Numbered from the stretch's first letter, positions 38,405 to 51,433 are shown. The stretch: DNA of 64,000 nt from Selaginella moellendorffii (GCF_000143415.4 NW_003314264.1:698124-762123); one strand, 5' to 3'. Translations and numbers: made by a program. Notes: generated by a model not told the origin, from the sequence alone.

Positions 38405-40992
38405 AATATGGGTTTATGTGCCATTAATATGGGCCACACGCCATATTATTAGATTTATGCACGTGTGATTGGTAAATGCATATGTCACATCATCTTTGTT
38501 TTACCTCACACACTATATCAGGCCTAATGAACCATATCACATGTGCGCACATGCTATATATATGGAGAAGTATTATGCAAGGATAGAAAAATTCAATGCA
38601 TGATTGTGGAGAGCAATGGCATGAAGCCACATGCTAAATAACATTTTAGAGAAAGAATTAAAATAGAAACATGCAAACAGTACTGAGTGGACCAAGACTT
38701 AGAAGTGCACAATTGAATGAGGTATTTCTAATAAATATTTCACTCACCTCATATAGGAATGGCTACCACTCTCAAATGGCGTATCGCCTCATGCCATCAC
38801 CTCGCAATTTGTTATAACAATCCGATGAATTCATATTCAACTTGTTCACCTTGAACTTTAAGTAAGATTTGCTAGAACAACTAAGAATTTATACTTGTTA
38901 TTTGTATCATCTCACCTAGGAATGGCGTAAGGCCACATGCCATCACGCCTCCTCTGATTGCCTTGAAACATAAAATCTAGAAAGAAAATGACCTTTGTAT
39001 GACCCAAAACAAAATCATGTTTTTCCTCAACAAGCTGAAAAAAAAATTGGAGATTCGGATTGTTCACCTTGAAATAAAATACATTAGAAACTTAGTAAAG
39101 GAATATTAATGAATCTCACCTTGAACCCAGGTTATGAATGCTCTTGCTGCATCTCTTGCATGGTCTGGCAAGGTGATGGTGGCACTCTGCTTCCGCATCC
39201 AACCATGCACAACATTATCCACCGATATGCTCATGTTGGGATCCCTTGGATTCAGCACCCATCTCTTTTCTAGGCAATCCTTCGTATATCCGGAACTTGG
39301 CTTGAACCACTCCACAGTTACATTGAAGGAGTTAGTTTCTGCGTCCTCCTCTGCATCAGTGATGCAGCGCCCCACCCATATCATTTGTTTTTTATTACTG
39401 GGTCTGACAAGCACGACCATTCCTTTGCAGACCTGTACTGGATTGAATGCTGAATCCGGCTTCTTGTTCCTCGGCCCACAATAGTGATCCTCAACATCGT
39501 TATCTGTCACTGCATTTCCAGAGGACATTGTTCCGCTACTATCTGGTGCTCTAGGTTCTGGCCAAAAGGACTCTTCCAATTCTTCATATACAACCGGCCC
39601 ATTTTGGATAGCAGATATAATCTTCTCCCAGTATTCGAGCAAAGGCTTGCACCTCTGAAAATAGGATTCTCCACCAAACACCAACCCCCTCTTCCAGAAG
39701 GCAATATGCTGTCTAATCCCGGCCACTATACTTTCCTGGTCTTTGAGTCCATCCGGGTGCCGTGGGGAACCCTGAGGAATCATAGGTTCCCCAGTTATGG
39801 GATCTCTCTTGAAGAGTTCAATGCTGTCCACTGGCAGCCACACTGTGTCCCATTCTCTCATCTTGTACCTCATCACTGGAGCACCGTCACGCATGTTGAA
39901 ATGAAACTGAAGAGGCTTGGAGTGGCCAATCAGCGTTTCGGATCCGTCCCTGATGTAGCCTCTTACAAACCCCTTAAAGTCTGGAACCTCTGTCACAACT
40001 GTAGCTTCAACAGTGCCTTTGATGCAATTTTGGAATTCATCGTAGAGTTGTGGGAGGGTGAGGACATTGGATCGCCAGAGGGACTCTGCCAGGTGACTGA
40101 ACATGGCATCGACGTCTTCATGAGTGTGCCCAACCATGAGAAAGCCAAGTGTAACCGTTTCAAATATGCCTTTGGCAACAAGCATCGCCAAGTATGCGAA
40201 GACGTACATGTTTTTGTTCTCACTGCCAGCATTGTCTGTTTGGAGCAGAAGATGGGGTGGAAGGCCACATCGGCCGCAAGAACTTCCTTGAGATTCTACT
40301 TCGTTTGGATGAGGCTGTGCATTCACTGGGCAGTCAGCCTCGTCGGAATGGCATGAGGCCTCACGTGATAACCCTACAAGCTGACGGCCAACATATTCAC
40401 TGGGATGGCATGGGGCCCCACGCGATACTGCAAGCCTTTGCTCCTCCTCCAGCTGAACCCTGTATGGGGTTCGACCGACAAGGGCCTTATGCAAGGGTTG
40501 GCCATTCAGCTCAGTCTGCGCACTTTGCAGAGACCTTAAGTGTTTTGCTAGGGACGCAATCATCATGTTTGCACCCTCGCCACCCCATAGAGGTACAAAG
40601 AAGTTCCCATAGTTTTGGGCACCATGCCCATGAGCGATTATGCCAAACAGAGACACAGGCAGCTGCATGGATGAAGAGATTGCCTTGGGGGCAGGATTGA
40701 GTCGAGGTAAGCACGTCTTTTTCTGGTCCATTTTGTCGTGGATGATGCAGAGGTAAGAGTCAGGTCTCTCCATGGAGAGAATCCTGTTATGATAATATGC
40801 AGTCCTGCAGCTTCTCTGCTCGATGTTGTGGTCGAGCCGCCTTCTAACCAACGTCTCTCGCTCTTGAGCGCTGCAAGAATTCTTCGACAAAGCCATTTTG
40901 ATAGCAGTGCACTCGTCACACTTTGAAAAGCTGGAGTACTTTCCTATACTCACATCCCTGAACCTGTTGCTCCACAATCTACTAAATCTAGA

Positions 40993-42768
40993 TGTAAGCG
41001 ACTAATTTTTCCATTCTACTTTAGTCACTTAACCACACCTTTGACCACTTGAAGGAGTCTCACTCACAACCTCCTTAAGTCCAATTTAGGGCTTGGGACT
41101 TACTAGCTCCGAGAATGGCATCCATGCCACTCATCCCTTACACTTAGTCCAAGTGCTCCACGTGTCCGGTCCCAAGACCGACACCCCAAGGTACCACCGA
41201 CATACTAGCCCGTTACGCTAAGGCCATGCCCCTTTACCTTGGTCATACCGGTGGTCTAACACCACCTGCATCACAATCCCTTCTCTCAAGGACTGGACCA
41301 TCCGTCCATGAGTGATCATTCTAGATCCACTCCTTAGCATCCTTCGGATGCCCACAGACGTGTGGAATAGCCTTCCCCAATATCCCTTTTCTGGTCCCCA
41401 CCAAGTCCCTTTCTGCCCATGGCCGTGTTCACCAACACTACCACTGGATCGAGGCCCACCGGCCCGACCATTAAGTCCCATGGTCCTCTGGGACTTCCTC
41501 ACCACACAACTGTGTCCTTGGTCACAACCCCAGAGGACTGCTCCTCTTCCTTTCCACAGTCTGGGCCTTTGGGACAACATTTCGGAACACCGTGGCCTTA
41601 CGCGAGCCACCTGGGTACTCTCCCCACCTTTCGCCTTTAGGTGCTCTAGCCATGGGCTTAGAGCGAGGTTCCGTTGAGCCACGCCTGGTATCCAAGTAAG
41701 TAGTGCCACCCACACTTGGACTGGGAGCATCAGCCAATCGGGGGAACTACAGCCGGCTCTTGAACACTTCACCAAGCTACCCCGCTTGTCGGTCTGTATT
41801 CACTCTAGTTTTGGACTTCCTAGTGGTCAGTTCATCACCCAACACTGGGTCTGGCCTTCCCGGGCCAAACTGGCCTTTCCTGGCCAAACTGGCTCCATTG
41901 CAGTCCTCCCCCCCACTATACTTTTGGAGCTCACCAAACCCCCCAGGGTCTGGGAGACGAACGCTTTGGGCTTTCACCCTCTCAGACTCGGACTCGGACT
42001 CGGATTCGGACTCGGACTCGAACTTGGACTCGGACTCGGACTCGGACTCGGACTCGGACTCGGGCTCAGGCTCGGACTCAGCCTTGGGCTCGGGCTCGGG
42101 CTCGGTCCCAGTCTCGGTCCCGGTCTCGGTCCCGGTCTCGGTCCCAGTCTCGGTCTCGACCTCGGACTCCATCTCGGGTCCTTCTCAGACTCCATCTCGG
42201 ACTCCATCTCGGGCTCCGTCTCGGTCCATCTCGGACTCCATCTCGGACTCCATCTCGGACTCCATCTCGGACTCCATCTCGGGTCCATCTCGGACTCCGT
42301 CTTGGTCCACCTCGGACTCCATCTCGAACTTCATCTCGGACTCCATCTCGGGTCCATCTCGAACTCCGTCTCGGTCCACCTCGGACTCTATCTCGGACTC
42401 CATCTCGGGTCCATCTTGGACTCCATCTTGGACTCCATCTCGGACTCCATCTCGGGTCCATCTCGGACTCCGTCTCGGTCCACCTCGGACTCCACTTCGG
42501 GTCCATCTCGGATTCCATCTCGGGTCCATCTCGGACTCTTCCACATGTCATGTGTTGGTCCTTTTGGGTCCCTTTTTGGAGCCTCGCTTATTGCTCGCTT
42601 TGTGCTTGTTCCTCAAGCACTTTGTTGGGAGTTCCACTCCCGCTCTCGACCTTCCAAGTCGGAGCTTTTAGTCCAAACGGGTCACGCTCGTTTGGCTTTC
42701 ACTTCAGCCACTACCACGTGGCACCCTTTCCAGCTCCACTTTGGGGCCTAGGGATTTTGTGTCTCACA
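40993..42768. mobile_element. Solo LTR inserted in the transposase of B
   Basis: It begins TGTAAGCGACTAATTTTTCC and ends GATTTTGTGTCTCACA, with TG...CA ends and 5-bp target duplication CTAGA (40988-40992 and 42769-42773). The empty site is visible in A1 near 11340-11346. It is 1,776 bp without primer-binding site or coding sequence, so it is a solo LTR left by recombination. It belongs to the family of the gypsy element at 25.7-28.6 kb, judged by shared LTR ends. Confidence 0.9.
41975..42545 (+). repeat. Tandem repeat inside the solo LTR
   Basis: Two zones: GGACTCGGACTC-type 6/12-bp units (41975-42175), then TCCATCTCGGAC-type 12-bp units mixed with TCCATCTCGGG (42175-42545). Long frames on both strands across it are artefacts of a multiple-of-three repeat. 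Confidence 0.9.
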
Positions 42769-44519
42769 CTAGATTGGCTCAGCTTCCTGTAGCCATTACT
42801 CTGGAGTTCCCGATTCACATCTTCCAATATGGCCCCCTTGGTATACATGGAAGGGAGAACTCGTTAGGTGTTTCGTGTTCCATCTTCCAAGAGGCGGGTT
42901 TTATGTGGTTGCTGCTCGCTACATGTCTCGACAAACCTCTTGAAGATTGCTTCTCCATATACAACATGACCCCTGGTTTTGTGCGTACCGTCGTTCCCAT
43001 GGACTGCCTGTTGAACCCTTTGTTCCTTGAACTCAGTTTTGATTCTGTAGAATGTGGTTTGAGGGACTCCATAAATGATTCTCCATGCCTTCATGCAGAC
43101 CAAACCCCTCTGGAAGACCATGCCCCCCACCTGATGTTCTGAAGCATCAACAGATGACCGTAATGCCTCATACACAAAATTGCGAGCTGCCTTCCAGGAC
43201 AATGTCTTGTATCTTGCTCTCTCCTCTTCAATAGCATCCCAATCAGCATGTTGACAGCACCTCCTCTTGCAACAAGCAATTGTCGAGACCATTCGAACCT
43301 CCATCGCCATTTTCTGCCTTTTCGGTTCGTTGCTCAGATCCCTTTGGCTGCGCTTTAGGAAGGTGTACTTTCTTTTCCCATGAAGAGATGTTCTATCATC
43401 AGTTGTAGTGGTGTTTGATTGTGAATCCTTCACATTCTCAAACACTAAGTGCCTCAATTTCCACCGCACAATGCTTCCAATAGTCAGACTGTTTTCTTCT
43501 GTGTCAACAACCTCTAAAATCGCAACTCCAATATCATCCCAGCCCAATTCTTGATTAGCAACCGCATCTCTTGGATCGACAACTGTGGCTAAGCCCTCAG
43601 CTACCACCTCCCCCTCGGGGTTGTTTAGAAACACCTTTGCCTGAATCCATGTAACACGGTTCTTAAGATCCACGGAGGGAACATGCGTCGCACTTGCACT
43701 GTCCCCAACATCTGCTTTCTTCTGAAGATTTTTCAAGGCAACAACAACATTTACCCGACAACCATCTCTCCTCGTTCAATAGCGACCACATTCCCATCGA
43801 AGACAGTCTCTACTGATATAGCAGCATTGCCTTCCCCAAGCCTTTGACAGTGTATAACAAAGTTCCGATCCATAGACACAAGGGTCCCTTTTGCAACTCT
43901 CTTCCCACCATTCAAAATGTAAACCTTTTCTCCAACCCTGAAGGCCATTCTGAAAGTGCAGAAAAGAAGTTAAGACCATACAAAACATGATTGGAGAATG
44001 GCCTAAATCATAACATACCAAACAACCTCAATAGCATGAGGCCACATGCCATTATTCAAACATGCTATTGACACCCACGTGAAATTTCGCATTCACAAAA
44101 TTGGCATGAGGCCTCATGCCATCTTGATATACACACAGCTGCAGGCAAGTAAAAACATACACGCTAGCCATGAAATTGCAAGGGCCCAAGATGGCATGTG
44201 GCCTCATGCCATTTCTAAATGTGGTCCTAAGCCATTCCATGGTGAACATACCGAATATCAGTGCCGAATATCAAGAGGAAGCGGTAGCCACACCAAAGAC
44301 AGTGCCGCTCGCAACACCGCAACTACTCGTAGCGCCGCTCGCAACATCGCAACTGCTCGTAGCACCGCTCGCACAAACTGCCACTTGCATAAACTGCCGC
44401 TCGCAATGGCGCTCGCAATGCCGCAACCGTTTGTAGACGCATAAACCACAGCTCACAACGTCGCTTACACAAGCAACGCTCACTGCGCTCAGCGGAACCA
44501 AGAACACGGCGCACAAAAA

Positions 44520-45850
44520 TGATAGACCTAGGAATGAGTTCGAGAATTCAAAAATAACACACGCTTGAACGTCACATCAAATCCTCTGACAAACCAGATC
44601 TTATGATTCCTCTGACAAATTTCAAACTGAGTAGCTTCTAGACTTTGCTGTCGGACGTTGAACTTTGTCACATCATGTCCTTGCCTCGATCCAGCTGTGC
44701 CATATCAGTGATTCGAACTTTGCCATGCCGTGTTAGCGATCCGCGCCAAGATTATTCGTCGTGTAAAGGAATAATTATGCTGTGTGTGTATGTCCATTTA
44801 TGGCAATATAAGGCCACATGCCATTCAAAGAATAATGCTAGTCGAGCATTTTTTGGTGCATTTTTGAGTTCAAAATTGCATGCTATAAAGTTTACCTGTA
44901 CCAAAAATAGAAACAGCTTTATTTACTTGGGAATTTAAGTGGTTGAGGCATTTTTAAACTTACAAACACATGCCCTACTTACATTCCTTTGGTTGCTTAA
45001 AATTCAAAAATATTATAAACCTTTCTTTTTGCATTTTCAATGTTTTCAATTATGGTTTTTGATTTTCGCAGGACCAGCCTAGTAATCTATTTGCATCTCG
45101 TCATGTTTATAGCTAGCTTTTGTTTGTCCCCTTCGCTAGCCTGAGATACATCTGCTCGGCATCTGCCTCTTACAGCATTTGCCCAGAAAGGGCATCTTTC
45201 TTCACGTAGCATTTCCCACATGTTTAGGGTTTAGGGTTAGCAATTCAGTAGCTTGATAAACATGCAAATACAGAACTTGAGGCAAAATCCTTTGATATAT
45301 CACAATGCCCCTAGGACCATAAACACATTTCAATAGAGAGGGTCCTTTCATTTCATAACTCCTTACGTAGATCTTGGTGAAACCAGAGTTAGTGAAGTTA
45401 GTTTCTTGTGATCCCGCATCTGATTGTGATGTCCCTTTGCAGTGTCGATGGAAAGGTCAATGCACACCAAAGTGTAGAATCTTGGAGCAAAATAACGGTC
45501 GGATCTATGGCAAATGCCCCTGAAACATTGTAAGGCTCGTGTGGTCTCATGTGGTGTCCGATCGAGATGCTTCTTTGTAGGTCATCAAGAAGGACATTGT
45601 ATACCATTCTTTATTTAGCTGAACATCTGGCATTTTTGGAAATACAAGATGCTTTGGAATATCCAATCATGCATGGTATAAATATAGCGAGGGTATTAAA
45701 TGATATCCCAATCATGATCTTTCTTTTGGATTTCGCGTGCATGCAGTCCGAGGAATGATGACGTTGTGGATTTCTTTTGGATTTCACGTGCATGCATGCA
45801 CGCGGCGATCTAGAAATTAATGGTGGTGCCCAAGTCCCAGGAATGATGAC
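44520..45850. promoter_or_regulatory. Central spacer between divergent units, probable bidirectional promoter (B)
   Basis: It is equivalent to 8000-9540 in A1. It contains the telomeric repeat TTTAGGGTTTAGGGTTAG (45222-45240), shorter than in A1. It lacks the 8205-8430 insertion. Divergent units begin on each side. Confidence 0.45.
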
Positions 45851-46419
45851 GTTGTGGGATTACCAACCATCGTGACATTTCGTGCATGTGAGGTTAGGTT
45901 TTGCATCGTACTCGTGCTCCCACACTCATGCTCGCATCACGCTCCCACTCGCGATCACGCTCATATTTGCGCTCATCTACCTTCTCTACAGGTTTCTCGT
46001 GTGCATCGGCGTCCACTCGCGCTTGCATCACACTCGCGCTCGCATCGCGCTCGTATGCATCGGCATCCACTTCAAGACACACCTAGTTTGTAACTTCGCC
46101 GCCAACTCCGCCGCCCACTCCGCCACCCACACGCAGCCCACTTGGCGTCCTGGGAGATTTTAGCGCCACTCTCCAACTGTAAGTGGCAGAGTAGCCTTGC
46201 TGCTAAGATCCGCTCCACACACAGTGCACATTCGCCAGCGAGTCCAGCCTCAATTGTCACACCTCCATTTAGCTTCAAATGGTAAGTCTTTTAGGCCAAG
46301 TAGAAAATGGCATGAGGCCACATGCCATTCAGTAGCAATATTGGTATGCACCGATTGGGCTCTCGAGTGCAGTCTGGTTACAGATGGCGTGTAGCCTCAC
46401 GCCATCTTAGGATGCAGCC

Positions 46420-47698
46420 TCAAGACATCTGATGCAATGGTGAATGGCGTGTGGCCTCACGTTATTTCCAGCTACTAGCTTTTCATCTGTCAGCTTTAAT
46501 TGTTGTGCATTTCTAAACAGGCGAGGAATTGCGTTCTTCTTCCAGCCACTGTCAATGTGGATGCAGAGAAGGGGGAGGAGCTCACCAGTTGGACTTTTGG
46601 GATGGAAGGCGAGGATCTGAGGCTGTACAACACAGATGGTGGGAGAAAAGAATGCATGGGGATCCTCATCCAAGTGACAGACACTCCATGCAGTTCCATG
46701 CAAGAATATGGACTGGCACTTGTGGTAGAGACAGCGTCCGCCTTCAAGATCCACCTTGCACATCCTAGCGGCTTTCCGGAGGGGGGCAGCGGCTATGAGG
46801 AATTCCTAGAGGGAGCTAGGGAGAGGTTGTCCAGGAGGCCCACAATTTCAAAGACGCTGCGGGTCTATGAAGATCACATGGAATCCACGGACCTCACCTA
46901 TGGCGATGTTCAAAAACTATATTCCAACATTGAGCCGTTGAGAGTGCCTTCAGTTCGCGAAGCGAAGGGGAAGGGGGTCGATCTAGAAACTACCCCGAAG
47001 CAGAAAAGGGTGGTCAAACTCAAGCCGACGTCCGACTCTCCTGCTCCAAAAAAGAAGCTACTCAGGGATGCCATTGCCTCGGGTTCGAACACTACACCCA
47101 CCAAAAAGAAGAGCCGCAAAGAGCAGAAAGAGCAAGAAGAGGCAGCAAAAATCGTCGCAGATAATAGTACTTGTTACTATTCCAACAAAGTATATACAAT
47201 CGACGTGAGCCGTATCGACATCCAAAGCAAATACAACCACAGGCTAGTATTTGATGAGTGGGTGGAGAAACTGAAGTAGAAGATGCTGGCAAGTCTAGTA
47301 ACACCCGACATTGCAGACGTGATCCTCTACTACCAAAAAATGAAGGGCAAGACGAGGTTTCCAGACTTGATCAATAGGAAGGTGTTGGACGATCAGAACA
47401 TCCGGTTCTATGCCGTCTCCGGGCAGCATTCTAGCTTGGTGATGCAAGAGATAGTTGTGGATATTATGGTGGGTGAGGAGGTGAAGAAAGTCTTCAAGAC
47501 AAGAGTTGTCCGCCTGATAAAAGGCAACTCGCCCCTCCGATCTATCATATACATCTCCCACGCGCAGAATGTCAAGCAAGAAACGTGCTACAAATCGGGT
47601 CTGCACGAGACATTGGCACGAACACGGAAGCTCTGGGTTCAACTGAAGAAGCCACAAAACCAGGACAAGGACGTGCACTAGCAACTAGCGCCTGGCAG
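46420..47698 (+). pseudogene. N-terminal and ParB-like part of the cargo protein (B)
   Basis: After a AAACAG acceptor near 46521 the frame is open to 47279, through GMEGEDLRLYN, SGFPEGGSGYEEFLEGARE, a Lys-rich linker and the ParB-like start VYTIDVSRIDIQSKYNHRL. A Gln codon is TAG at 47277-47279. The rest (47283-47681) carries FYAVSGQHSSLVMQEI and the C-terminal RTRKLWVQLKK. A frame change is needed to enter the next exon, which ends CAG|GTAAGC at 47698. Because the junction between the first exon and the ParB-like part is open here but stopped in A1, B shows they are one protein. Confidence 0.45.
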
Positions 47699-47752
47699 GT
47701 AAGCCTCGTTGCATGTGGCATAGCATGCGGCCTCACGCCATTTCCATTGCAG

Positions 47753-48684
47753 GAATTCTTGAGTCTTCTCTCGAAAACACTAGGGGTCAATGACACACTC
47801 AGCATCCATAACATTCTACTCGCGACAAAAGTTGTTTTTGACAAATGGGTAGATGTGCTAAGGAGGTACCATGACGGGGAGTTGCTAAACTCAATCGGTG
47901 TGGAGGACGGCCGGAAGCCCAATGATTTGAAGCTCAACGCCTTGCGTTTCTCGCGGTCTATAGACGACGACGACCTTCTGACAGTGGCTAATGCTCTTTT
48001 ACGTGGTGAGGTAGTCTTCAACAAGACCAAAATGACTCCCGGCCATATTGTGACATACGAGGACTTGTGCACGACTCTGAGAGCTCGTGCGCTATTGAAG
48101 GATTGGATCTTCGAGCAAGTGGCTGTAGAGAGGGTGAGCATCGATACCACGCAAGAGATGATGGAAGCGCTGGAGTTGTCAAATGAAGACATCGACGAGT
48201 ACGTGAAGGGGGCCCCCAAGTTCATCGATCAGCTGCGGGATGCCACGAAAAGTAAAGCTGAGAAGTTGGATCAGTATCCAAATTTCATTAATAGGGATGT
48301 CGACCGCCGGCTTCAGAAACAGCTCGACCCCGCAGCAGAGGCCTATCGAGAACCTTACTGGGTATACGTGAATTCGGATGAGGATCAAAGGTGGAGGAGC
48401 ATCGTTTCCCGTGGAGATGAGCAGGTCAAGAACATCTTTTGTGTGATGGACTTCACAAACGAGGAGATCACTCATGCAGACGAAGTCAGCTCCATCATTG
48501 ACTTAATGGTGGGACTTGCAGAGGTGGAATCTTCAGTCCACTATATGATCTACGAGTTCGAATCCTATCACAAGTTCTGGAAGGCCTTGAACGAGGTGAA
48601 GGCTCGGTTGAAAGGCAAGGAGATGCGGGAGATCCATGGGATAATGGCTAAGAAGAAGATACCGACGAATGTCCTCATCTTCAA
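47753..48684 (+). pseudogene. Large cargo exon, truncated before the methyltransferase-like end (B)
   Basis: This matches A1 6100-5171 with few changes and is open, including KFIDQLRDATKSKAEKL and EEITHADEVSSIIDLMVGLA. At LIF the sequence jumps to the Arg-rich exon, removing the AdoMet-motif-like end and the basic exons. The junction has partial homology (CTCCTGACTCAG against CTCATGACTCAG). The frame ends soon after. Confidence 0.5.
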
Positions 48685-48689
48685 CCTCC

Positions 48690-49189
48690 TGACTCAGATT
48701 CCTATGGCAGACTCCCCTTCCCCAATCTCAATGGAGAGGTACAATGGATGAGGGATGCTTTTCAAGTCAGGGCCACGTTTTTCTCATCTCGTCGTCTTCG
48801 AAGGGTGCAAGAACGTGCAGAAACCATGTTAATACAGTCGGGTGAGGATACGGTCCTAGGTCACGCACTAAAACAGGCTATGGATGTCTTGTATTTTGAG
48901 ATGGAGACTCGGCCAGATGATTTTCCCAAGATGGTCCTGGAAGAACAAGCCATCTAGCCTGAGCAGCCTATGGAAGAAATGCAGGAGGGGGATGAGGAGC
49001 CAGAGAAAGATAATGAGCAGGAAGAGCAGAAGGACGAAGAGGAGGACGAAGAAGAGGAGGACGAAGAGGACTTGGATGGTCCTCACAATGGTGACAATCA
49101 CAATAATGACGACGACGATGATGACGACGATGGCCAGCCTGAGGTGGCCAAAGAGCAGCAGAGGAAGGTCATACAAGACAAACCATCAG
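48690..49189 (+). pseudogene. Arg-rich then poly-Asp/Glu exon of the cargo gene (B)
   Basis: It encodes RDAFQVRATFFSSRRLRRVQ, then MDVLYFEMETRPDDFPK, then long Glu and Asp runs, ending at CAG|GTAAAT (exon end 49189). A Gln is TAG at 48955-48957. Small indels within the acid runs relative to A1 show replication slippage. The following 57-bp intron (49190-49246) and 15-bp micro-exon (49247-49261) are clear. Confidence 0.45.
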
Positions 49190-49461
49190 GTAAATAATAG
49201 TACATCCATTCCTAACCTTTTACCATTTCTAACATTGTCCATGTAGGTCGCAGAGCAAATGGTAAGTAGAGATTATTCAGTTGAATTAAGAAACTCTAGC
49301 CTTTAGTGTCGAGGAAGGATAGTGCCAAGCAAGGGTCGAAACGTATGTCCAATCCTTCAGAATCAGCAGTGTGCCCAAGTGATATCGGTCCTAGTTCCTC
49401 AATAGCAGTTGATGGTAAATATAGTATAGTCGATTCAATGTGCTAATGAGTTTGTTTTTAG

Positions 49462-50044
49462 TAGCACGGGAGGATACCATCTCAATCGAAGGGAGATATT
49501 TGGACATGCATATGGATCCGCCAGTGGACTCTACTTGCCTGCAAGAGTCATCAGAGCTGGTGGAGGCTACTATCCATATCAACGCCAAGCAAGCTGACCA
49601 CGCTCCACTTGATGCTGCCCATACCACTGAGTTAATCTTGTCCACGTATCCAACTAACGGTGACCAGGCGCCATTGGACCCGCATGAGGCCGCCCCAGCC
49701 GCCGAGCCGGTTGTATCCTCATTTCCAACGGACTCAACGTGTGCCCAATCGTCTGACTACGTGCCGTTGGAACCTCCCTACACCGCCCCTGCTGCCTGTT
49801 CAGTCATGTCCACTTTGCCAACGGAGGCACCAGCTGAAATGGCGTGTGATCACACGCCATCGAAACCACCGCATGCCACTGTTGAGCCAGTTGTACCAGA
49901 GTCTACAGCTGAAATGGCATGTGCCCACACACCATCGGATGTGATTGACCCCACATTGCAGAGGAGAGTATTTCTGCCCTTCACGTTTCCTCGACTAAAA
50001 CCCTCTCAACGACCATCAGGGAGCACCATTCGCTAATATTGTAG
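49462..50044 (+). pseudogene. Pro/Thr-rich linker exon of the cargo gene (B)
   Basis: The counterpart of 2877-3461, with the same splice sites and in-frame palindromes at 49839-49860 and 49914-49935 encoding EMACDHTPS and EMACAHTPS. A short indel near the end (CAGGGAGCACC) changes the final frame relative to A1. Confidence 0.45.
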
Positions 50045-50111
50045 ATGGTAAAATTGACTTGTACCATTTTTTATGCTGACGCATTTCATTTCACAGTCAC
50101 GGTGAAGGTAC

Positions 50112-50936
50112 TGTATCGTTTTTGATCTGAACGGTGTCCTTTTCTCCCATGAGCGTGGCTCGTCCTCGAATGTCACTGCACCCTCCAAAGCCTGCGGTCG
50201 CAAGTTGGTCAAAAGAGACAGATTCACATTAATCACACGGGAGAAATTGCGGGATCTAATAATGACCATGCGACACTTAAAACAAAGGGCCGAGTTCAAT
50301 TTGCAATTGGGAGTTTGGACATCCATGATGCGCCACAATGCATTAACGTTGCTACAGATGATGCACGATCAAACGCGAGTAATATTACCATTTGACTTTC
50401 TCCTAACGCAGGAGGATTGCTTGACTATGGTCCATGTGAGGGGTAGCAAGCCCATCTTCGTCAAGCCAGAGACTGTAGTGATGAACCGAACTGCTAGGTC
50501 AAGTGAAATCCTCATCATCAATGACTCGCCGATTAAAACTGCAGTGAACACGCACACATATGCAGTGCACCCCATCTCTTGCAGTATGGAAACTAGGGAG
50601 AAGAAACCGTATGTTCTGGGGGACCTTGCAAAACGGCTTGGAGCGATGGTGATAGAGAACCGGCCAGTCCAGGAGGTGGCTGCAGAAATCAACCAAATGG
50701 CAGATGGAACGGTATATCAGAAGCCATTTGATCGGACAGACACTAGTCATCATTTATGGCATGTATATTGTCTAGCCAAGCACTATCCGCATCTCCATAA
50801 TCTGCTCAACCAGATGGGTTCTTCGACCACTGAACATGAGCGTGGACGTATTAGAGAAGAGATGGCATTACTATTGGGTTTAAATCCTGATAGTGTGGAG
50901 AGTGATGAAATTCCAAGATTATTGTATAGGCGTTAG
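50112..50936 (+). pseudogene. FCP1/NIF-type HAD phosphatase-like domain (B)
   Basis: The domain starts with VFDLNGVLFSH, so the first catalytic motif is intact (Asp codon 50124-50126), unlike A1. LGVWTSM and SKPIFVK follow. The fourth motif reads IINDSPIK instead of IIDDSPIK (Asn codon 50520-50522), losing one of the two acidic Mg-binding residues. An acceptor AAG just before GTACTGT (about 50110) would avoid the upstream TGA. The C-terminal helical part (HLWHVYCLAKHYPHLHN, MALLLGLNPDSVES) is unique to the element. Probably inactive in this copy. Confidence 0.65.
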
Positions 50937-51375
50937 AGGCAAAAAATAACAGTCTGAGATGGCATGTATTTATTTAAAAATGTAACTTATTATGGCATGG
51001 GGTTCCATGCCATTGTATTAATATTAAAAGACAATTCTTTGAGAGGATTTACATTATACTAGAAGTGTTACAGCATGTTATTGGAAGTCTACGAAGTTAT
51101 TTTATTAATAAGGGGAAAGTAAAGATTGAATGGGGACTTGGGCTCCACCTAGACTCGGAGCAATTGAGCCAATATTAAAAGGATGGAAAGAAATTGGACG
51201 ACGATGACAAGGAGAAAAGAGAGGTGAAGCAGTGGCAGGGGGAGGAGAAGTGATTGAGTAGACATTTTCTTGATTAAAATAAAATGGCATGTGCCTCAAT
51301 GCAGTTGAATTTTGTTATATTTATATACTATATAAAGGTTTGGAAACCTTATTTTAAAAGTGGGATAATGACAAT

Positions 51376-51399
51376 TCCCACTTTAACGAAATAGAGCTT
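51376..51399 (-). repeat. Terminal inverted repeat of B (cargo-side end)
   Basis: 24-bp TIR, followed by ATAG (51400-51403), the second copy of the target duplication. Confidence 0.92.
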
Positions 51400-51433
51400 A
51401 TAGGATAAAGGGTCAAAACCACGTGCGCTACAA

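Larger units (their letters stand above)
39106..43948 (-). pseudogene. DDE-type transposase (DUF7869-like), copy B, split by a solo LTR
   Basis: B keeps the start codon and first residues that A1 lost: MAFRVGEKVYILNGGKRVAK from 43948, just after a TTTCAG acceptor. The two En/Spm-like modules, the helical segment with YGVPQTTFYRIK and HGNDGTHK, and the 623-residue catalytic and C-terminal part (39106-40977) follow. The latter has IIHDKMDQ, LLLQTDNAGSENKN and VGHTHEDVDAMFSHL. Lesions: a one-base deletion near 43754-43757, a TAA at 42864-42866 where A1 has Gln, and the LTR insertion at 40993-42768. Sites stopped in A1 are open here (Trp and Gln), so B and A1 decayed separately. The DDE residues are all kept. 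Confidence 0.78.
38016..51013. repeat. Dispersed 22-bp palindrome family in B
   Basis: Copies with both arms recognisable start at 38016, 38776, 38922, 40348, 40405, 44101, 44191, 46307, 46384, 46444, 49839, 49914 and 50992, with degenerate ones near 38618, 44035, 44806 and 47717. Most occupy the same places as in A1. The set at 40348/40405 (transposase) and 49839/49914 (linker exon) is coding. R/Y differences between matching A1 and B sites are mostly A/G or C/T in the CpG positions. Confidence 0.88.
37385..51399 (-). mobile_element. Copy B: complete 14.0-kb cargo-carrying DNA transposon
   Basis: B is inserted into the right LTR of the LARD-like element. The uninterrupted LTR copy shows the target was ACCATAGGATAAAGGG-like, so ATAG at 37381-37384 and 51400-51403 is a true 4-bp target duplication. 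Orientation is opposite to A1. B contains the small acidic ORF, a broken transposase split by a 1.78-kb solo LTR, the telo-box spacer and the cargo gene. Without the solo LTR it is about 12.2 kb. Relative to A1 it lacks about 930 bp covering the methyltransferase-like end and basic exons (junction near 48684). It is decayed by several stops and frameshifts. Confidence 0.93.

Noticed and set aside
41777-42671. Several long open frames on both strands (Ser/Asp, Leu/Gly or Arg/Asp repeats)
   Set aside because: They come from a 6/12-bp tandem repeat inside a solo LTR; a repeat unit divisible by three keeps all frames open.
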